Assembly: GCA_005656395.1 (NCBI GenBank) | Contig: SRSI01000038.1 | Coordinates: 124,001-188,000 of the forward strand | Length of the DNA stretch: 64,000 bases | Reading direction: 5' to 3' | Origin: Strongyloides papillosus | Taxonomy: Eukaryota; Nematoda; Chromadorea; Rhabditida; Strongyloididae | Part shown: piece after piece, positions 21,301 through 33,600 of the stretch | Layout: each line of letters begins with the position of its first letter | Numbering within the stretch: position 1 is the first letter of the stretch | Translations under genes and position numbers: made by a program | Notes under the pieces: generated by a model | What the model saw: only the letters and a program-made list of their open reading frames with translations | Databases searched by the model: none | Told to the model about the DNA's origin: nothing

Positions 21301-23131
21301 GAAATGCATCAATACGTGTATAACCCCTAAAATATTATACTGTTTTTCACATATAGGTGACGAAAATATACGTAGAAAGGTTGCTACAGAATTCGATTGT
21401 TTTATAAGAGCGAAACTTAATAACCATAAAATAAAATTAACTTCATTAACAAACTCAAGATTATATTTGTCTAGAGATAATCTTGGCCTTGGCCTTAAAA
21501 ATATGGAACTAGAATTAGATAAGATAAACCTAAAAAATTATATCCATGTACATTTTACAAACTTGTTCCGAGGCCTTAGAGATAGATTCACTATAATGCA
21601 TGAGCAATTTAAGTTCTTATCACAAAAATATCAGTTAAATGTAATTTTAAATGATACCTCAATCCAAATAAATAACGAGGATATTGATAACGAAAGAACA
21701 GCTAAATATAGAATTACGCATTATCTTGATAAATTTAGTGAAACTTACTGGCTTAACCACTATAAAAAATCACGACAATTCCCCATAACATACATTGAAA
21801 AGGAATTAATCACTCCATGGAGTGCTAGTACTGACTTCAAACCAAATCAGTTTAAAAAGATAGTGATGTTCCAGGAAAACTTACACCCAGCTCTTAATAA
21901 CGCAGTAAATCCCGATAAAAATAGTAGATGCGTTTTAGTAGATAAGGATAACAAACGATGCAACCGTTTCGATAGTATTAATCACATTTTATCTGACTGT
22001 CCTAACAATAACCCAAATAAGATTATTCGTCATGATAAAACACTTTATGAGTTAGTTAACTTAATCTCAGTATCAAAAGCACGTAAATTTATAGATTTTA
22101 GTGATCTTAAAAAAACACATATCTTTCGAGATATAAAATTAGAGGTAGATCAACCTCACAAAATACTCACCACCTTACACCATAATCGTCCTGATTTAAT
22201 TATTCATACTCCTGATCTCATTTATGTTTGTGATTTAACTATTTGCAACATCTCGAATCTCGATGATGCTGCCACATTAAAAAGACAACGTTATGACTTA
22301 GATGGTTCAAAAGAATTAATAAAGCCGATACCTCATAATCAAGAAATCGGACATGCTAATAAACCAAATTTCTGTAAACATCTTCGTAACTCCCAAGAAA
22401 AACCAGTTTGCTTCATACCATTGTGCTTCGCTAACTTTGGTGAAATAAATGAAAAGAACAAAAATTACTGGTATACGATATTTGAAGCTCTTAAGATGGA
22501 TTGCAAAAAAAGTCTTGAAAAAATTTCACGCCGTGTAGCCTTAGAAAGTGAATTTATGGCATTTAAATATGTAAACTACAAACACAAAGCATCTCAAAAA
22601 GCAACCACCTTAGACACCCAGCCTCCTCTACAACCACAAGGAGATAACAGTCAAATAATGGATGTCGATATGTCTACAGAAACATAATATTGTGAAGAAA
22701 CACATTCTGAAAACAAATCTAAATACTAATTAATTATAAAATTAATTTCTTTAAACCTTCTAATGTCTAAAACAACGTCTATATGAATATTTAATTTATT
22801 TATATTGTTTGTTTATGTTTAATCTCAATAACTATTGTATCTATTTGTAATTATAGAAATTACGATTATTATATTTCAAATCTCAAAAAATCTTACACTA
22901 ATGTATTTATAATAATTGTAATATTTATTGTATCTCATCTTATCCAAATCTCTTTACTATTGTCAACCATATATTTTACTACTAATACTTGTAACATTAT
23001 GCCATTGTATCTTTACCAATATTGGTAATTTAATTATTTAATTTTATACTTGTGATGAATTATTACATTGAGGCTGCGTCCTCCACGTTTTATTGTTTTT
23101 AAAACTTCTTATACGTGTAATAAAATGAATA
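18360..23131 (+). mobile_element. SL-exon-specific RLE retrotransposon (NeSL-like), copy A
   Basis: Inserted in the sense direction within the SL exon. TATAAAACC (exon bases 5-13) is present on both sides (18351-18359 and 23132-23140), giving a 9-bp target duplication. The 5' junction carries extra iterations of the target: another GGTTTATAAAACC (18360-18372), then ATATAAAACC (18373-18382). The 3' end is TAATAAAATGAAT. NeSL-1 of Caenorhabditis elegans is the known RLE element in SL exons; this element uses the same gene, and whether it belongs to the same clade needs a tree. Confidence 0.85.
18677..22687 (+). CDS. NeSL-like retrotransposon polyprotein, copy A (RT-Zn-RLE)
   Basis: Intact ORF of 1336 aa, with the ATG at 18677 after a leader of about 300 nt. 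The N-terminus has one weak Myb-like stretch (ITWTNQQISAVLKVLPK); I do not see the Ulp1-type cysteine protease known in C. elegans NeSL-1. The RT has WIDFSKAFDS (about residue 654), GIFQGDSVAPTLF and FYDD (about 767), an unusual version of the F/YxDD box with tyrosine before DD. The finger (CVLVDKDNKRC...HILSDC, about 1084) and endonuclease (RPDLIIHTPD then VCDLTICN, about 1170) are complete. It differs from copy B by about nine residues. Likely activity: target-primed reverse transcription at SL genes. Confidence 0.92.
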   Translation: MSIKNFTINNKNITKNITNDNSKITWTNQQISAVLKVLPKCKLDENHKTTLDISTKQLKQLINSVNKTEEQILEYLDFEFKNRLFLQLPITSLPIPSSEMNSQRLKIQNRLNIKHKDIPKSIKQGSVSENTLSKSLSADQFRACLTQSQSNTIQTPVKFSRKRHSNDFDSTIIEQSPIKRLNSETFNESSSLTFVDKILETINEKPKITFADVVSKNISNNKDISNYKNKFKQNTNFKDKNKFKPNFKNKNSTQDNSLNKPKERKLLKDMSFEERFKLFENAKGPLFRFEITKKTPLLEANIFLADKLKDLNKVWLKDKIDEKESMKTWQKANKILRTIHRVLKSYHYQKIDLEGLRVENQVRIKRSINKTSRFIEQTTALVKVTKSSNDRKTKNAANAKLRKIVSINKKKFHNVEQILKFNNDKISILRKRLTTVVNSYNKFKIRKKFQIKPSIKSIIDQEPKKYPISNDTITTYLEGLFSYEKPAEPKLISEWIESTKFEKQKVFGELFNEVLFDEILKYSRPFKAAGLNSVYVVIFKKLKSAKNFLISWIKGVLDNRIPLTKTDITGKCFSIFKSGDQNKPENYRFINILNSHYKLLNKYINNLISSHLYKILPLEQFANKAGRDGLLDATLINRILQKATFENSTQVKQSWIDFSKAFDSINHGSLKLILNHLNFDERLIKLLIDSMKYYSLSLGNSFNDKNNTKNNLKTKKLQTIKLQKGIFQGDSVAPTLFCMTLIPLSYHLNKKPRIELTTNLKLNHILFYDDIKLFASDINTLTEITNLVEVYGLEVGLKTNKKKCAYTTDDPIPIDANNPSILIDYTELKNTYKHLGILENQFGADAKENLDKLKEAVDKALDITLSSPLSVGEMVKCINTCITPKILYCFSHIGDENIRRKVATEFDCFIRAKLNNHKIKLTSLTNSRLYLSRDNLGLGLKNMELELDKINLKNYIHVHFTNLFRGLRDRFTIMHEQFKFLSQKYQLNVILNDTSIQINNEDIDNERTAKYRITHYLDKFSETYWLNHYKKSRQFPITYIEKELITPWSASTDFKPNQFKKIVMFQENLHPALNNAVNPDKNSRCVLVDKDNKRCNRFDSINHILSDCPNNNPNKIIRHDKTLYELVNLISVSKARKFIDFSDLKKTHIFRDIKLEVDQPHKILTTLHHNRPDLIIHTPDLIYVCDLTICNISNLDDAATLKRQRYDLDGSKELIKPIPHNQEIGHANKPNFCKHLRNSQEKPVCFIPLCFANFGEINEKNKNYWYTIFEALKMDCKKSLEKISRRVALESEFMAFKYVNYKHKASQKATTLDTQPPLQPQGDNSQIMDVDMSTET

Positions 23132-23223
23132 TATAAAACCCAGTTTGAGGTAATTATTGAATTCTGAGGTTAATTCTTCAGCTTTCAAAATTTTGGAATG
23201 AAGCTAGAAATAGCTTCTAATAA
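23132..23223 (+). pseudogene. 3' part of SL RNA gene after NeSL-like copy A
   Basis: The exon from base 5, GT donor, Sm site and terminal hairpin are present. The first four exon bases GGTT and the promoter are missing on this side, so no authentic capped leader can be produced unless transcription starts in the element. Confidence 0.8.
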
Positions 23224-23323
23224 TATAAAACATTTTATTTAATAATAATATGTTATTTAATAATATTAATAAAATAATTAATGTATTATTTTATTGTAAT
23301 TTTTATATAATAATATATAAAAA

Positions 23324-23444
23324 GACTTACGGCACTAACTGTTAATAAGAGATCTCTCATTCAAGTACTAAGATACCTTGAAACTGATTCACTTTACAAT
23401 TCAAACGGTTTATGGTCTATTCATTAAAATATAACCTTAAGAAA
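23324..23444 (-). pseudogene. 5S rRNA pseudogene C
   Basis: Same degenerate form as the copy at 17286-17406, with the internal control region destroyed. Confidence 0.75.
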
Positions 23445-23650
23445 TTAAAATTGTTTTTTTTTAATTATTATTATAATAGATATTTAATGATAATCACTAA
23501 ATTAAATAGGCTAATATATATAAAAAAAATAATTTTATTATTATAATAAATAAATTTTTTAAACTTTAATAATTAAAAATTTATAATATTTATTTATATA
23601 ACAGTTATTTTTATTAGCATTTTTGCAATGCTTGTTATATTATTAACAAG

Positions 23651-24657
23651 CAGACTGAATTTTGTGTTTAATAAAATTAATTTAATCACAATAATTGTAC
23701 TGTTAAGTTTGTTTTTTTGTGTTTGTTATACAGATAAGGGGGATTATATGATATATGGGATATAGGTAACTGCCTATTAGAAATGCGATAGTGATATGAA
23801 AAGTTGCCTAAGGCAAACTTTTTTTTCAAAACTTTTTTGAAAATAAACTTTTTTCTTAGTTATTAAAAACGCCATTAGAAAATTTAAAAAAAATGGTATA
23901 GAAGTATTTTCCTTTTAAAAAAACTAAATTTTAAAGGTAGATGATAGGGGGGTCAATTTGGATGTGAAATCTAAAAATGTTAGTTTTAAAGATTTTTAAA
24001 ATTTTCTTTTACATCTATTTTTATCTCTTATCTGTCAGTATTGTTAAGGTGGTGCCGTTAGAAAAACTTTTTATTTTTAACCATTTTTGTAAACGGTAAA
24101 CAAGATTGTATTACAATATAGTATATAGTTTATCTTAAATGTATTTTGGTAAAGTGTCTTACCATTGTATAATTATTAATATTCATAAATTAACATTAAC
24201 CATTTATACTTAAGACAATAAATAAATTTACATATTACATATAATCTTATTTAAAATATGGAGGGAATATATTTTGATGAACTTCTTTTATCGTTGGATT
24301 GAATACTGTTGTATCACAATTTAACGTTGATTTGTAAAATGTTGTATGATAAAATAGTTATATTATAACAAATTATATATATTTAGTAAATATCATTTTT
24401 AGACATTTTAAATAATTATAAAAATGCAGAAGCTCTTGATAGTAATACATGAAGTCTTATTAATAATATTATTTTATAATGTAAAAACGATATACAATCG
24501 AAAAATTATGATAATTGTACAACGCATTATTCATAGTAATTGCTTTTTAATTACTACACAAGGTACAAAAATTTTTAAACATCATACCAAGAAATAAAAT
24601 ATTTAAAAGAGTTAATTGTAGATAACATTTTTACATTACTAAAAAAATAAAAACACA
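23651..24657. other. Non-coding left flank inside the Helitron-like element
   Basis: About 1 kb, AT-rich, with no ORF. A near-palindrome, AAGTTGCCTAAGGCAAACTT, lies at about 23802-23821. I see nothing else to annotate. Confidence 0.4.
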
Positions 24658-25214
24658 TTAACGTGACAAAAATAGTTGTCTTGCCAAGCGATTCATCAAA
24701 ACTCCTAATTTGTTCTGACCGCGTATTTGATTGTAGATAATGTTGCTAGAGATATTTCTTATGTTGGCGCCCCAAAAAGGATGTCCTGAGTTCTCGATGA
24801 AATATTTGGGTTTATTTCCGCATAAATAGCACTTTTTCAAATATGCTCTTAATTCGGGGTCTTGGAACTTCATGATTAATCCTTTATACATGATTTCTTC
24901 TCTGACCATATTCCACTCGTCGTCATTATAATTGCGGATCTGTCTGGCTAAACGTTTTACTGCAAGGGCTGTTGGTGCTTTAAGAATTCTGTGAGCGGTA
25001 GCTGTATCATTAAAAAAAATTGCTTTTTTGTATTGGAAAAAATGTTCCATTGTTAAAAATTGAGTACCATCCTCATCATAGAATTTTTTTTCAAAAAAAT
25101 TGCTTAGTTGACTAACTTCGCCTTTGAAGATTACATAATCTCCATTAACAATAGTGTAGGATTTACCTTAATTAATTATAAATTTAATAATCTTCAAAAC
25201 TTACAAGTTTGCAT
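24658..25214 (-). CDS. NADAR (DUF1768 / YbiA-like) domain protein
   Basis: Two-exon minus-strand gene: a 10-nt first exon (25205-25214), a 38-nt intron with GTAAGT/AG (25167-25204), then exon 2 (24658-25166), giving 172 aa. Nearly the whole protein is a NADAR domain. An LSNFFEKKF block is followed by TMEHFFQYKKAIFF (the conserved E-H-x-Q-x-x-K pattern), LKAPTALAVKRLARQI, MKFQDPELRAYL, then GHPFWGANIR and a C-terminal NKLGVLMNRL. NADAR proteins are N-glycosidases linked to ADP-ribose and riboflavin-intermediate metabolism. It lies inside the Helitron-like insertion, so it is probably captured cargo. The tiny first exon is the weakest part of the model. Confidence 0.8.
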
Positions 25215-25822
25215 TTTTGATAAAAAAATTAAAAATACTCAAGTAAAGAAATTTAATAATTTATTTTAATGATGGTGTTGCTGATAATGTATGAATTAAA
25301 TGAAATGCAAAAAACGTATATGTGTTTTGAAATGATATGATTTACGAAAGGTAAAAGGTTAATTCCTATATGTGTTATTTTTTACCTCTTTAATATGTTA
25401 CCATGTATATCAGTTTTTATCAAAGTACATAATTCATCTTTTAAAGTATAATATATAACGATAGGCAGATATTTAGGAATAAAAATCAGTTGATTATATT
25501 GATATTATAATTAAATTAATTAGATAATTATCATAATTACAATGTATGTATTTATCATCCATAAAATTATTTAAATGAATTAGATTATATACAGTAATAA
25601 TAAATACATCTTTGTCTAAAATAAATAAAGTTTTCAACATTTAAAATTCTCTAGAAATGTGTTTTTAGTTATTTTGTAGAGATTATAAATCATACAGAAA
25701 ATAAGGTATCATTTATTCTTTCCTATAGTCGTTGTAGAAATTCAAATTACATCAACAATTATCTTATTATTACTTATTTTAAAATAATGATATATTAAGC
25801 TTACATTTATGGTATGTATAAT
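25215..25822. other. AT-rich spacer inside Helitron-like element
   Basis: About 600 bp between two minus-strand genes, presumably holding the NADAR promoter and the 3' end of the next gene. No motif stands out. Confidence 0.4.
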
Positions 25823-26791
25823 TTATACTTTTTTAATATTTGTCATATTATCTACGACTTCGTATAAATGATTCAAATTAAATAAATGTCTTACTAACTC
25901 AAGTTTAGTTGTTCCCAAGAAATTTTTGATAATTTCAATTTCAACTTTATTATTTTTAGATGATAGAATTCCTAATTCAATTGCACTTATGACATCTGAA
26001 GTTTTCAATTGATTTGAATCTTGGTAATTATTATATCTACCAAATAATGTTGTCTCTGGAAGCCACTTTTTAAGTCCATTACTGCAAATTTGATATTTCC
26101 TGCATTTTCTTAAAAAAAATTTTAAAGTTTTTTCTGGTCTACTGCGAGGTGTACTATCACAACTACCTGAAGATATTGAAGCAAGAGATAAAGACTGTGA
26201 AATGTCATCATAAACGTAAGTTTTCTTGAATGATAACAAAGGAAAATTACTTTTTCCTTTAGAAAGAACAAAATCCTCAGAATTAAATAAATCTACATTT
26301 AAAGCCCTTCTAAAAATATACATTTCTTTATAAAAATGATCCATATACTCAGAAAAGTTATATAACTTATGAATTTCTTGTAATATAAATTCATTGATAA
26401 TTCCGTTCGTTGCCTCATAAGTTAAAAAGACAAGTAATCCTTTATAGTCAACATTATCGTTGATTTCTTGTAAACGTATTTTGAGTTCTTCCTATACAGA
26501 GATTGTTAATATATTAATAATATAACTTACATTTTTTACTCTCATTTTTACTTGATTATTAATATTCTTTATAAAAACATAATTATTATCGTCATCCAAT
26601 AATAAATAATTAGCAAGTGTTACAAATCTTGAAACATTTATAGATTCGAAATTAAAAATTTCGCTTTTTTTATATAGACACTTTTTAAGTTCGTCCAACT
26701 TAATATTAAATCCTGTTCCAGTAACATTTGCATCAAATCCATTAAAATTAATATTGAATAGATTAGAAATAGTAGATTTCATATTGTACAT
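25823..26791 (-). CDS. RPA32-like candidate, paralog 1 (two exons)
   Basis: Exon 1 is 26531-26791 and exon 2 is 25823-26491, separated by a 39-nt phase-0 intron with GTAAGT/CTGTATAG; 309 aa in total. It is clearly homologous to the gene at 35326-36326, with the same exon structure and the same C-terminal block (IELGILSSKNNKVEIEIIKN here). The N-terminal 150 residues look like an OB fold (INVSRFVTLANYLLLDDDNN, then KGLLVFLTYEATNGIINEF), followed by a Ser-rich linker and a small helical C-terminal domain. That order resembles RPA32 (OB, linker, winged helix), fitting the RPA70-like gene in the same element. No catalytic motif is seen; the RPA32 assignment is inference and the family could be something else. 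Confidence 0.5.
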
Positions 26792-27614
26792 AAAATATAT
26801 TTATATTACAATAATATTTTTATTATTACTTTTAATAGATTTGACTATATATAAATATAAGATTTAGTTTGAAAGCAGCTATATAAATTTATTGTTACTG
26901 AATAGCTACCAAAAGGCATTCCAAATAATAGAAATTTTATATGCATAACTCCAAAAATGTATAACTATTAATTTATATGATTAATAAACATTTATTTATA
27001 TAATTATTAGCTAATAATTTATATAATTATTTAAGTATTAAAATAAGTGAATAAAATAATTTGAAATTATATGTTTGCACAATAACTTTGTCATTAAAAA
27101 AAGAATTGATATGAAAAATCATCATTGCTTTATACGTTTGTCTTTTTGAATATCTAAAAGTATGATGAGTGACAAATTAAAAAAATGCATATTACAAAAA
27201 TTTTATGTAAATTATTTTAAATGTACCTATTAATTTTAATTATTCTATCAATAGATTAAATTGAAATTTATTCACTTGTTATATTCTTTTGAAAGTCATA
27301 GAATACAATTTTCGAACACATTACAATTACCCGTTATTCTATTAATTTTATTATTAATAAAATTTTTAAACATAATCTTGACTTATAAAGCATACATATT
27401 TTCAAATGAAACTTCCCTATTACAAAATATCATATGTTTTAATTTTATTAAAATAGATTATTTCCATAAAAAAAATTAGTTTAATTATAATAATTTCAAC
27501 TTTTTGCAAACACATTTATATATATTTTTAATTATGATTAACTCTTACTTAATTTCGCATATGTTATTGCAATTGTAAAAATGTAAATTGTAAAATGATT
27601 ATTTTAATTTTAGA
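26792..27614. other. Divergent intergenic region upstream of Rep-helicase
   Basis: About 820 bp between two divergently transcribed genes, so it probably carries both promoters. A 72-codon ORF at 27261-27479 is of a size expected by chance in this composition. No other feature seen. Confidence 0.4.
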
Positions 27615-30600
27615 ATGGATGACAATTTTCGATTTCAAATTTTTGACAAAATTAAAAGTTTAATAAGATGTAGGAAACCAATGAATGACAGAACATTAAA
27701 AGAGACAAGAATTATAAGACTATGCGATTTATTTAAGATTTCTATTCCGTCTAATCTTGGAAAATCAGAACTAGAAAAAAAATATCTTCTAATTGACCGA
27801 TATTATAGAAGATATATTCAAAATTCAAGTTCACGACAGGAAACAAATTATGATGATTTTTACAATTTCGTGAATACTACCATAAATAATCAAGCTTACT
27901 ATGATTTTATTGCACATAATATTGCCAATAATGCCAATGATGTATTAGAGATGGATATTTCTTGTGATGAAAATGATCAAAATTTATTAAGAAATGAACA
28001 TATTAACTCAGATAGTTACAGTTTTTATAACAATTCGGATATGTATGTTATATTAAATTCTAATTCTTATGTTTTCTATTTATAGTAATATGGATGAAAT
28101 TATACTTGATGAAATGAAACCCATAAACGAAAGAAATAGTTTATTTGATATGGAAGTAGATTTAACAAGTAATAATGATTTAACTGAAATGTAAGTGAAT
28201 TTATGTGTAGATTTAGTATTCTTTATAGAGAAAATGAATCTATTCCTGATGAAATATTAGTTAATCAGTTTAGGGAAAGCGTTGCAGATGATTATAATGA
28301 AATTACAGATGATGAAATTGATTTCAGTGATATTTATGGGTAAGTTTATTTATTGATATTTATTTTATTTATTTTTATTAAAGAATAAACGATGACGTAA
28401 TGTTTGAAAATTTACAAGACAACCTTATAGATGAAAATGAAGACATTAATGCTAACATAGTTGTTAATGATGGTAATATTACTGACATAAATGGAAGTTC
28501 AGATGATAAAATTAAATTTATACCTATAAATAAAGATAATTTTGTGATTGATCATATTGTTGAAAATACTTATGGAAGGTCTGCAGATTTAGATAGACTA
28601 ACTCGAAACAACGAACTATTTGATATGTTACATGATGAAGAAAATAATGTAAATGATATTCAAATGTTAAATGATTCAACTATACAGAATGCTCAAGAAG
28701 AAGTTATACAGCTTACTAAAAAGGATAAAAAAAAATTAGATTATATAGAGCAACTGGAAAATGATTTTAAAAATTTTAATATAATAAATTTTTTTAATTT
28801 AAAAAGTAAAAATGAATTGAATGCTATTGAATTTATACTTAAAGATTCAATTGAGTTAGCTGACAATATGAGAAATTACGATATTACGGTTCCAAATATC
28901 CCACAAATCCCTAGAAGTGTTATAAATAATAATAAAAAACTTGAAAAATATAGTATAATACGATCCCAAACACTTATTCAATCAAGACATATTGGGATTA
29001 ATATGTGTAAAAATGCTCCTATAGCTTTTACAATGGAGAATGTTGGATTTGAAGAAGATACTTATGGTTATTTGAATCGACTATTAGGGGGGTACCGTTA
29101 TCATTTATATAAAAAAAGTCAAAATATTAGTGATTACGAACTTATCTACTTAGTGTTTACAGTAGTATCAAGAATATATCGTTCGCCTAGTCAATACTCT
29201 TTTGACATAACATATTATAATCAAATTCTTAAAAACTTGCTAGATGTAATTCCAAAAGAAAAACGTAAGGATGATGTGAAACAGTTGATAAATAACGTCA
29301 TATCTTCAAACATTGACAGGCAATTAAGTTTCAATAATAATATATTTTCACATGATGAAGATGCCATCATGGACGATATAAGAGATGGATATGAAATACC
29401 ATTACAAGAAATGACACTGGAACAACAACAACTGGTAAAGTATACAACTCTGGCTAGATGTTGTAATGAAGATTGTGAGAATATAACTGTTTATGAATAT
29501 CTAACTGAAATTGTTGGGATGTTTATTGCGTTTCAGAGGAAAGACAACAATATCAAAACAGTTTATAAAATTATAAATTATATCAACGATAAAGGACTTC
29601 TAACGATTCTAAACAAACTTGGTAAATGCTATTCAAGGATAAGAGGATTAGTCATGAGAATAAACGAAGTCCGATATCAATTAGATTGGCTTATAAGTTA
29701 TACTAGAAATCATTTAGATCCTGTTTTAAAAAATTTTAAAGGATTTAATACAACATTGAAAAGTATTGTAATTGAAAAGGAACCAATGTATTCAAATGAA
29801 ATTAGTTTAGACCTACATAAAGATATTATAGATAAAGTAAGAAAAAAGATAATGGACATAAAATTAAGTATGTGTATTTTGTGTGAACGTATTAATGTAT
29901 CTAATATGAAAAAACTAAAGAAGGATAAAAAAGTTTATAATAGAATAATAAATATTGTGAATATGAGAGATGATTCAGTAGATTATACTACTGTAGAAAA
30001 AGCTGAAAATATATATTCTAAAATAGATAGGAATCATCCGTTCTTAAACAAAGAAGACATTTATCTGTGTAATGATTGTTACAAAGGTACAATAGAAAAA
30101 CAGTTACGAAATAATCCATTAGGTATTACAAAGTATTCATTAACAAATGGCTTGTATTGTGACAAAGTTCCTGATGTGTTAGAAAAATTAAATCAATTTG
30201 AAAAACTTATTCTTCAAAAAAGATGGATAATACAATCGGTTTTTGCTATAAACAGTGTAAATATAAATGTAAGATCCCATATGAATTGCATTTCGGGATA
30301 TTCAATAAGTATCAAAGTAAATTCCCAAAAAAGTTTCGATGAATTATTAACTTTTGGTAAACGCCATATAATAGTAATAAATAAATCTCAATATAAAATA
30401 CGTTCTAACAATTTGGTGGACTTAGATAAAGTATATAAAGCTTATGAGTGGTTAATAAAAAATAATAATTTGTACAAAAATGATATTCTTTTATCTAAAG
30501 ATAGTTTTAACATTAATTATGTTCAATCACAATTTATGTTTGTTGATGATGTAGGTACAAAAAGAGAACATATAGTTAAAAATTTAAACAGAGATATGAA

Positions 30601-33600
30601 AAGAAAAATTAAGAGAAAAGCTAAAAAGAATCTTACAAGTGAAGAAATAAAGAATGGCATAGATCCATATGATGAAGAGCCGATTTTTAAATTTGATCAA
30701 TATGTACAACATACAGATTTTGAATCCTTCCTTCTTGAATCATCTAATGATGGTGATGCTAACATTGACCCTTTAGCTGTATTTACTAAAGAGCATTTAA
30801 AAATTAATTGGAGTGACAGTGAATTAGACATGTCGAAAAAAATGTTTGAAACATTCCCGTATATATTTCCCTATGCTAGATTTGGGTTGGATCATCCAAG
30901 GAAGATACCATTAACTAATAAGGAGTACCTAAAAGTATTATTATCAAAAGCTCAAAGACGATTTACGAAGGAATGCCATTTAATTATGGCTTTATCGAAG
31001 ACAGAACAAAAAAAGAATGCAATTAATTGCATTCGTATGATTGGCAATATGAAGATAGGAGAAACTATGACTCTAGAGGAATCTCTAGCATCATCAAGAG
31101 AAGGTAAACTAATGAGAGTATTTAGAAAGTTGAAAACTTCTGATTCTTACTGGCATGATATAACAAATAAACTAAATATCATTGAAACATACATTGGATC
31201 TCCCACTTGGTTTATGACGCTAAACCCCTCAGAACACCAATGGGAAGAATTAGTTAATGCTTACAAATTACTTCATATTGATAATGATGCAAGTTTCAAT
31301 TTAAAAAAGAGTATTGAAGAAGACCCATATGTAATGAATATAATTTTCCAAAAAAGACTAGAAATTGTAATGGATCATTTAAAATCTATTGACTCTGTGT
31401 TAGGAAGGGTTATTTTTTATTATTACAAGATTGAATACCAGCAACGTGGCACACCACATGTTCACATGCTGTTATGGACAGATGAAGGTATGCAGTTAGA
31501 TTATACAAATAAAACTAAGGTAGAACAATTTATTGATAAATATATAACTACAAGTTTATACAAATCTTTAAATGATATTACCTTCACGGAAAAAATATTA
31601 AGTGAGCAAAAACATACATGCAAACTTCACTATTGTAAAAAAAGAAGACTAATCCCTAATAAAAGTTCTGATTCAAAGAAAAATGACTGTTATACAACAG
31701 GTTGTAGATTTGGGTATCCAAAAAATTCATCTTATAAGACTAAAATATTGAAATTAAATGATGATGTAGAAAGTTTGTTGGAGCTGTCGAAGAAAACTCA
31801 AAAAACATATATACTTAAAAGAATGGAGGATGAGAAGGATATAAATCAATATAATCCTCATATGAAATTAATTTGGCTTGGCAATATAGACTTACAACCA
31901 AATGCATTGAATTTTAGTAATACTGGAGCTGTAAACTATGCATCAAAATACGTGAGCAAAAGCACTTTAAGTAATAATGAAAAGGTAACGGAATACTTAG
32001 AAACAGCTATGAAATCCCATAATAAAACTGTTACTTCAAAACTGTTTCATTTGATGTATGGAATGCACTTGAGGCCACAAGCTTATACGGAAGTAATTGA
32101 TATTGCAAGATCTGCAAATTCTCATTACACCAGTTTGAATGTCATTAATTTAAATACAGGAGCATCTGACAGTAGAACGAGAAATTTGTATAAGGATAAA
32201 AGAACAAATGAAATTGTTCCTGCTAAAAACATGTACGACAACTACTATTACTCGAGGCCTCCACTTCTTGAGAATGCATGTTTATTTTCTTTTTTTGCCA
32301 ATTTTACGCCACGGCAGGTAACACAAACATGTAAATTAAAAACAAAAGATGACTTTGATATCAGTATGTTTTTATCTTCTTATGAAGATCTTGATATTCA
32401 GTTGAAAGAAAAGTACTTTTCCGGTTATTCGACAGATAAATACGGTAACATTTATAATTATGTAACAAGGGATTGGAATAAGAGAGATTTAACAAGTCCG
32501 TGTTTTGAATTTCATAGAGAATTATCAATACCTATAGGAACTACAATTGAAGAACTAAGAAATTCGAATGTACATCTACTACCACATAAAATAACGTTAA
32601 TTGATTTCTTTAAATTTATGGGCATAGTTGAAAATGGTCATGAGTATAATAATTATGAAACTGAACAAGATATATATTCACGTTATTGTAGAATATTTAT
32701 TACGAGAAGAAGAGATATCGACTCAAAAAATGAAGATTGTAAACTTTTATTCAAAAATTATATGGATTATTTAGAATTAAATAACATTCAAACTTTCAAT
32801 GACATTAACAAACTTATAAAAATTTGTAATACATACTTGAAAAAAAATTTAGCAAGTAAAGAATTCTCTCTGTATAAAAAGGAGATATATGAAAAATATA
32901 AAGAGATATTAGATTTTGATAATGGTAATTTTAAAAAAATAGAAGTTAGGAATGACGGGTTTATTGATCCTGTAGCAAAATTTAAAAATTGGGATAATTT
33001 ATTGCATAATATATCATTGTTCAATAGTCAGCAGTCAAAAATATATAATATTTTATATAAAAAGTCTTTAGAAAGATATGATAAGTATAAAGAAAACATG
33101 TCTTTTATACCTTCAAGAATTGTTTGCGATGGCCCTGGGGGTACAGGAAAGTCATTTCTTATAGATGTTCTATCTGCTTCAATAACGGTTGCGCTAAGAC
33201 AAAAAATGATCACAACAGAATGTAAAAATCAACCGTTTGTTTTGAAGGTTTCACCAACTGGAGTTGCTTCAGTTAATATAAAAGGGAGAACTATTCATTC
33301 CCTTTTTTCCCTTCCAGTTCAAAAATCAAAATTTAAAATGAAATTAATGCCACTAAATGCAACCGCTAAATCAAAATTAAGTAGCATTTTGAAGAATGTA
33401 CAGTTGCTTATACTTGATGAAATTAGCATGGTAGATGTATCTATGCTATATTCAGTTAATTATCGGATAAATGAAGCCTTAAATTGCGAAAGTGGAACAA
33501 TTTTTGGAAATTTGAACTGCCTTTTTACTGGAGATTTACTACAGCTGCCTCCTGTAAAAAAAACAGCAAGGGACGCACAGATGTTCTATGAAGAAATAAA

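Noticed and set aside
27261..27479. 72-codon ORF upstream of RepHel
   Set aside because: Low-complexity Ile/Leu/Asn-rich product typical of AT-rich DNA; no splice or homology support.
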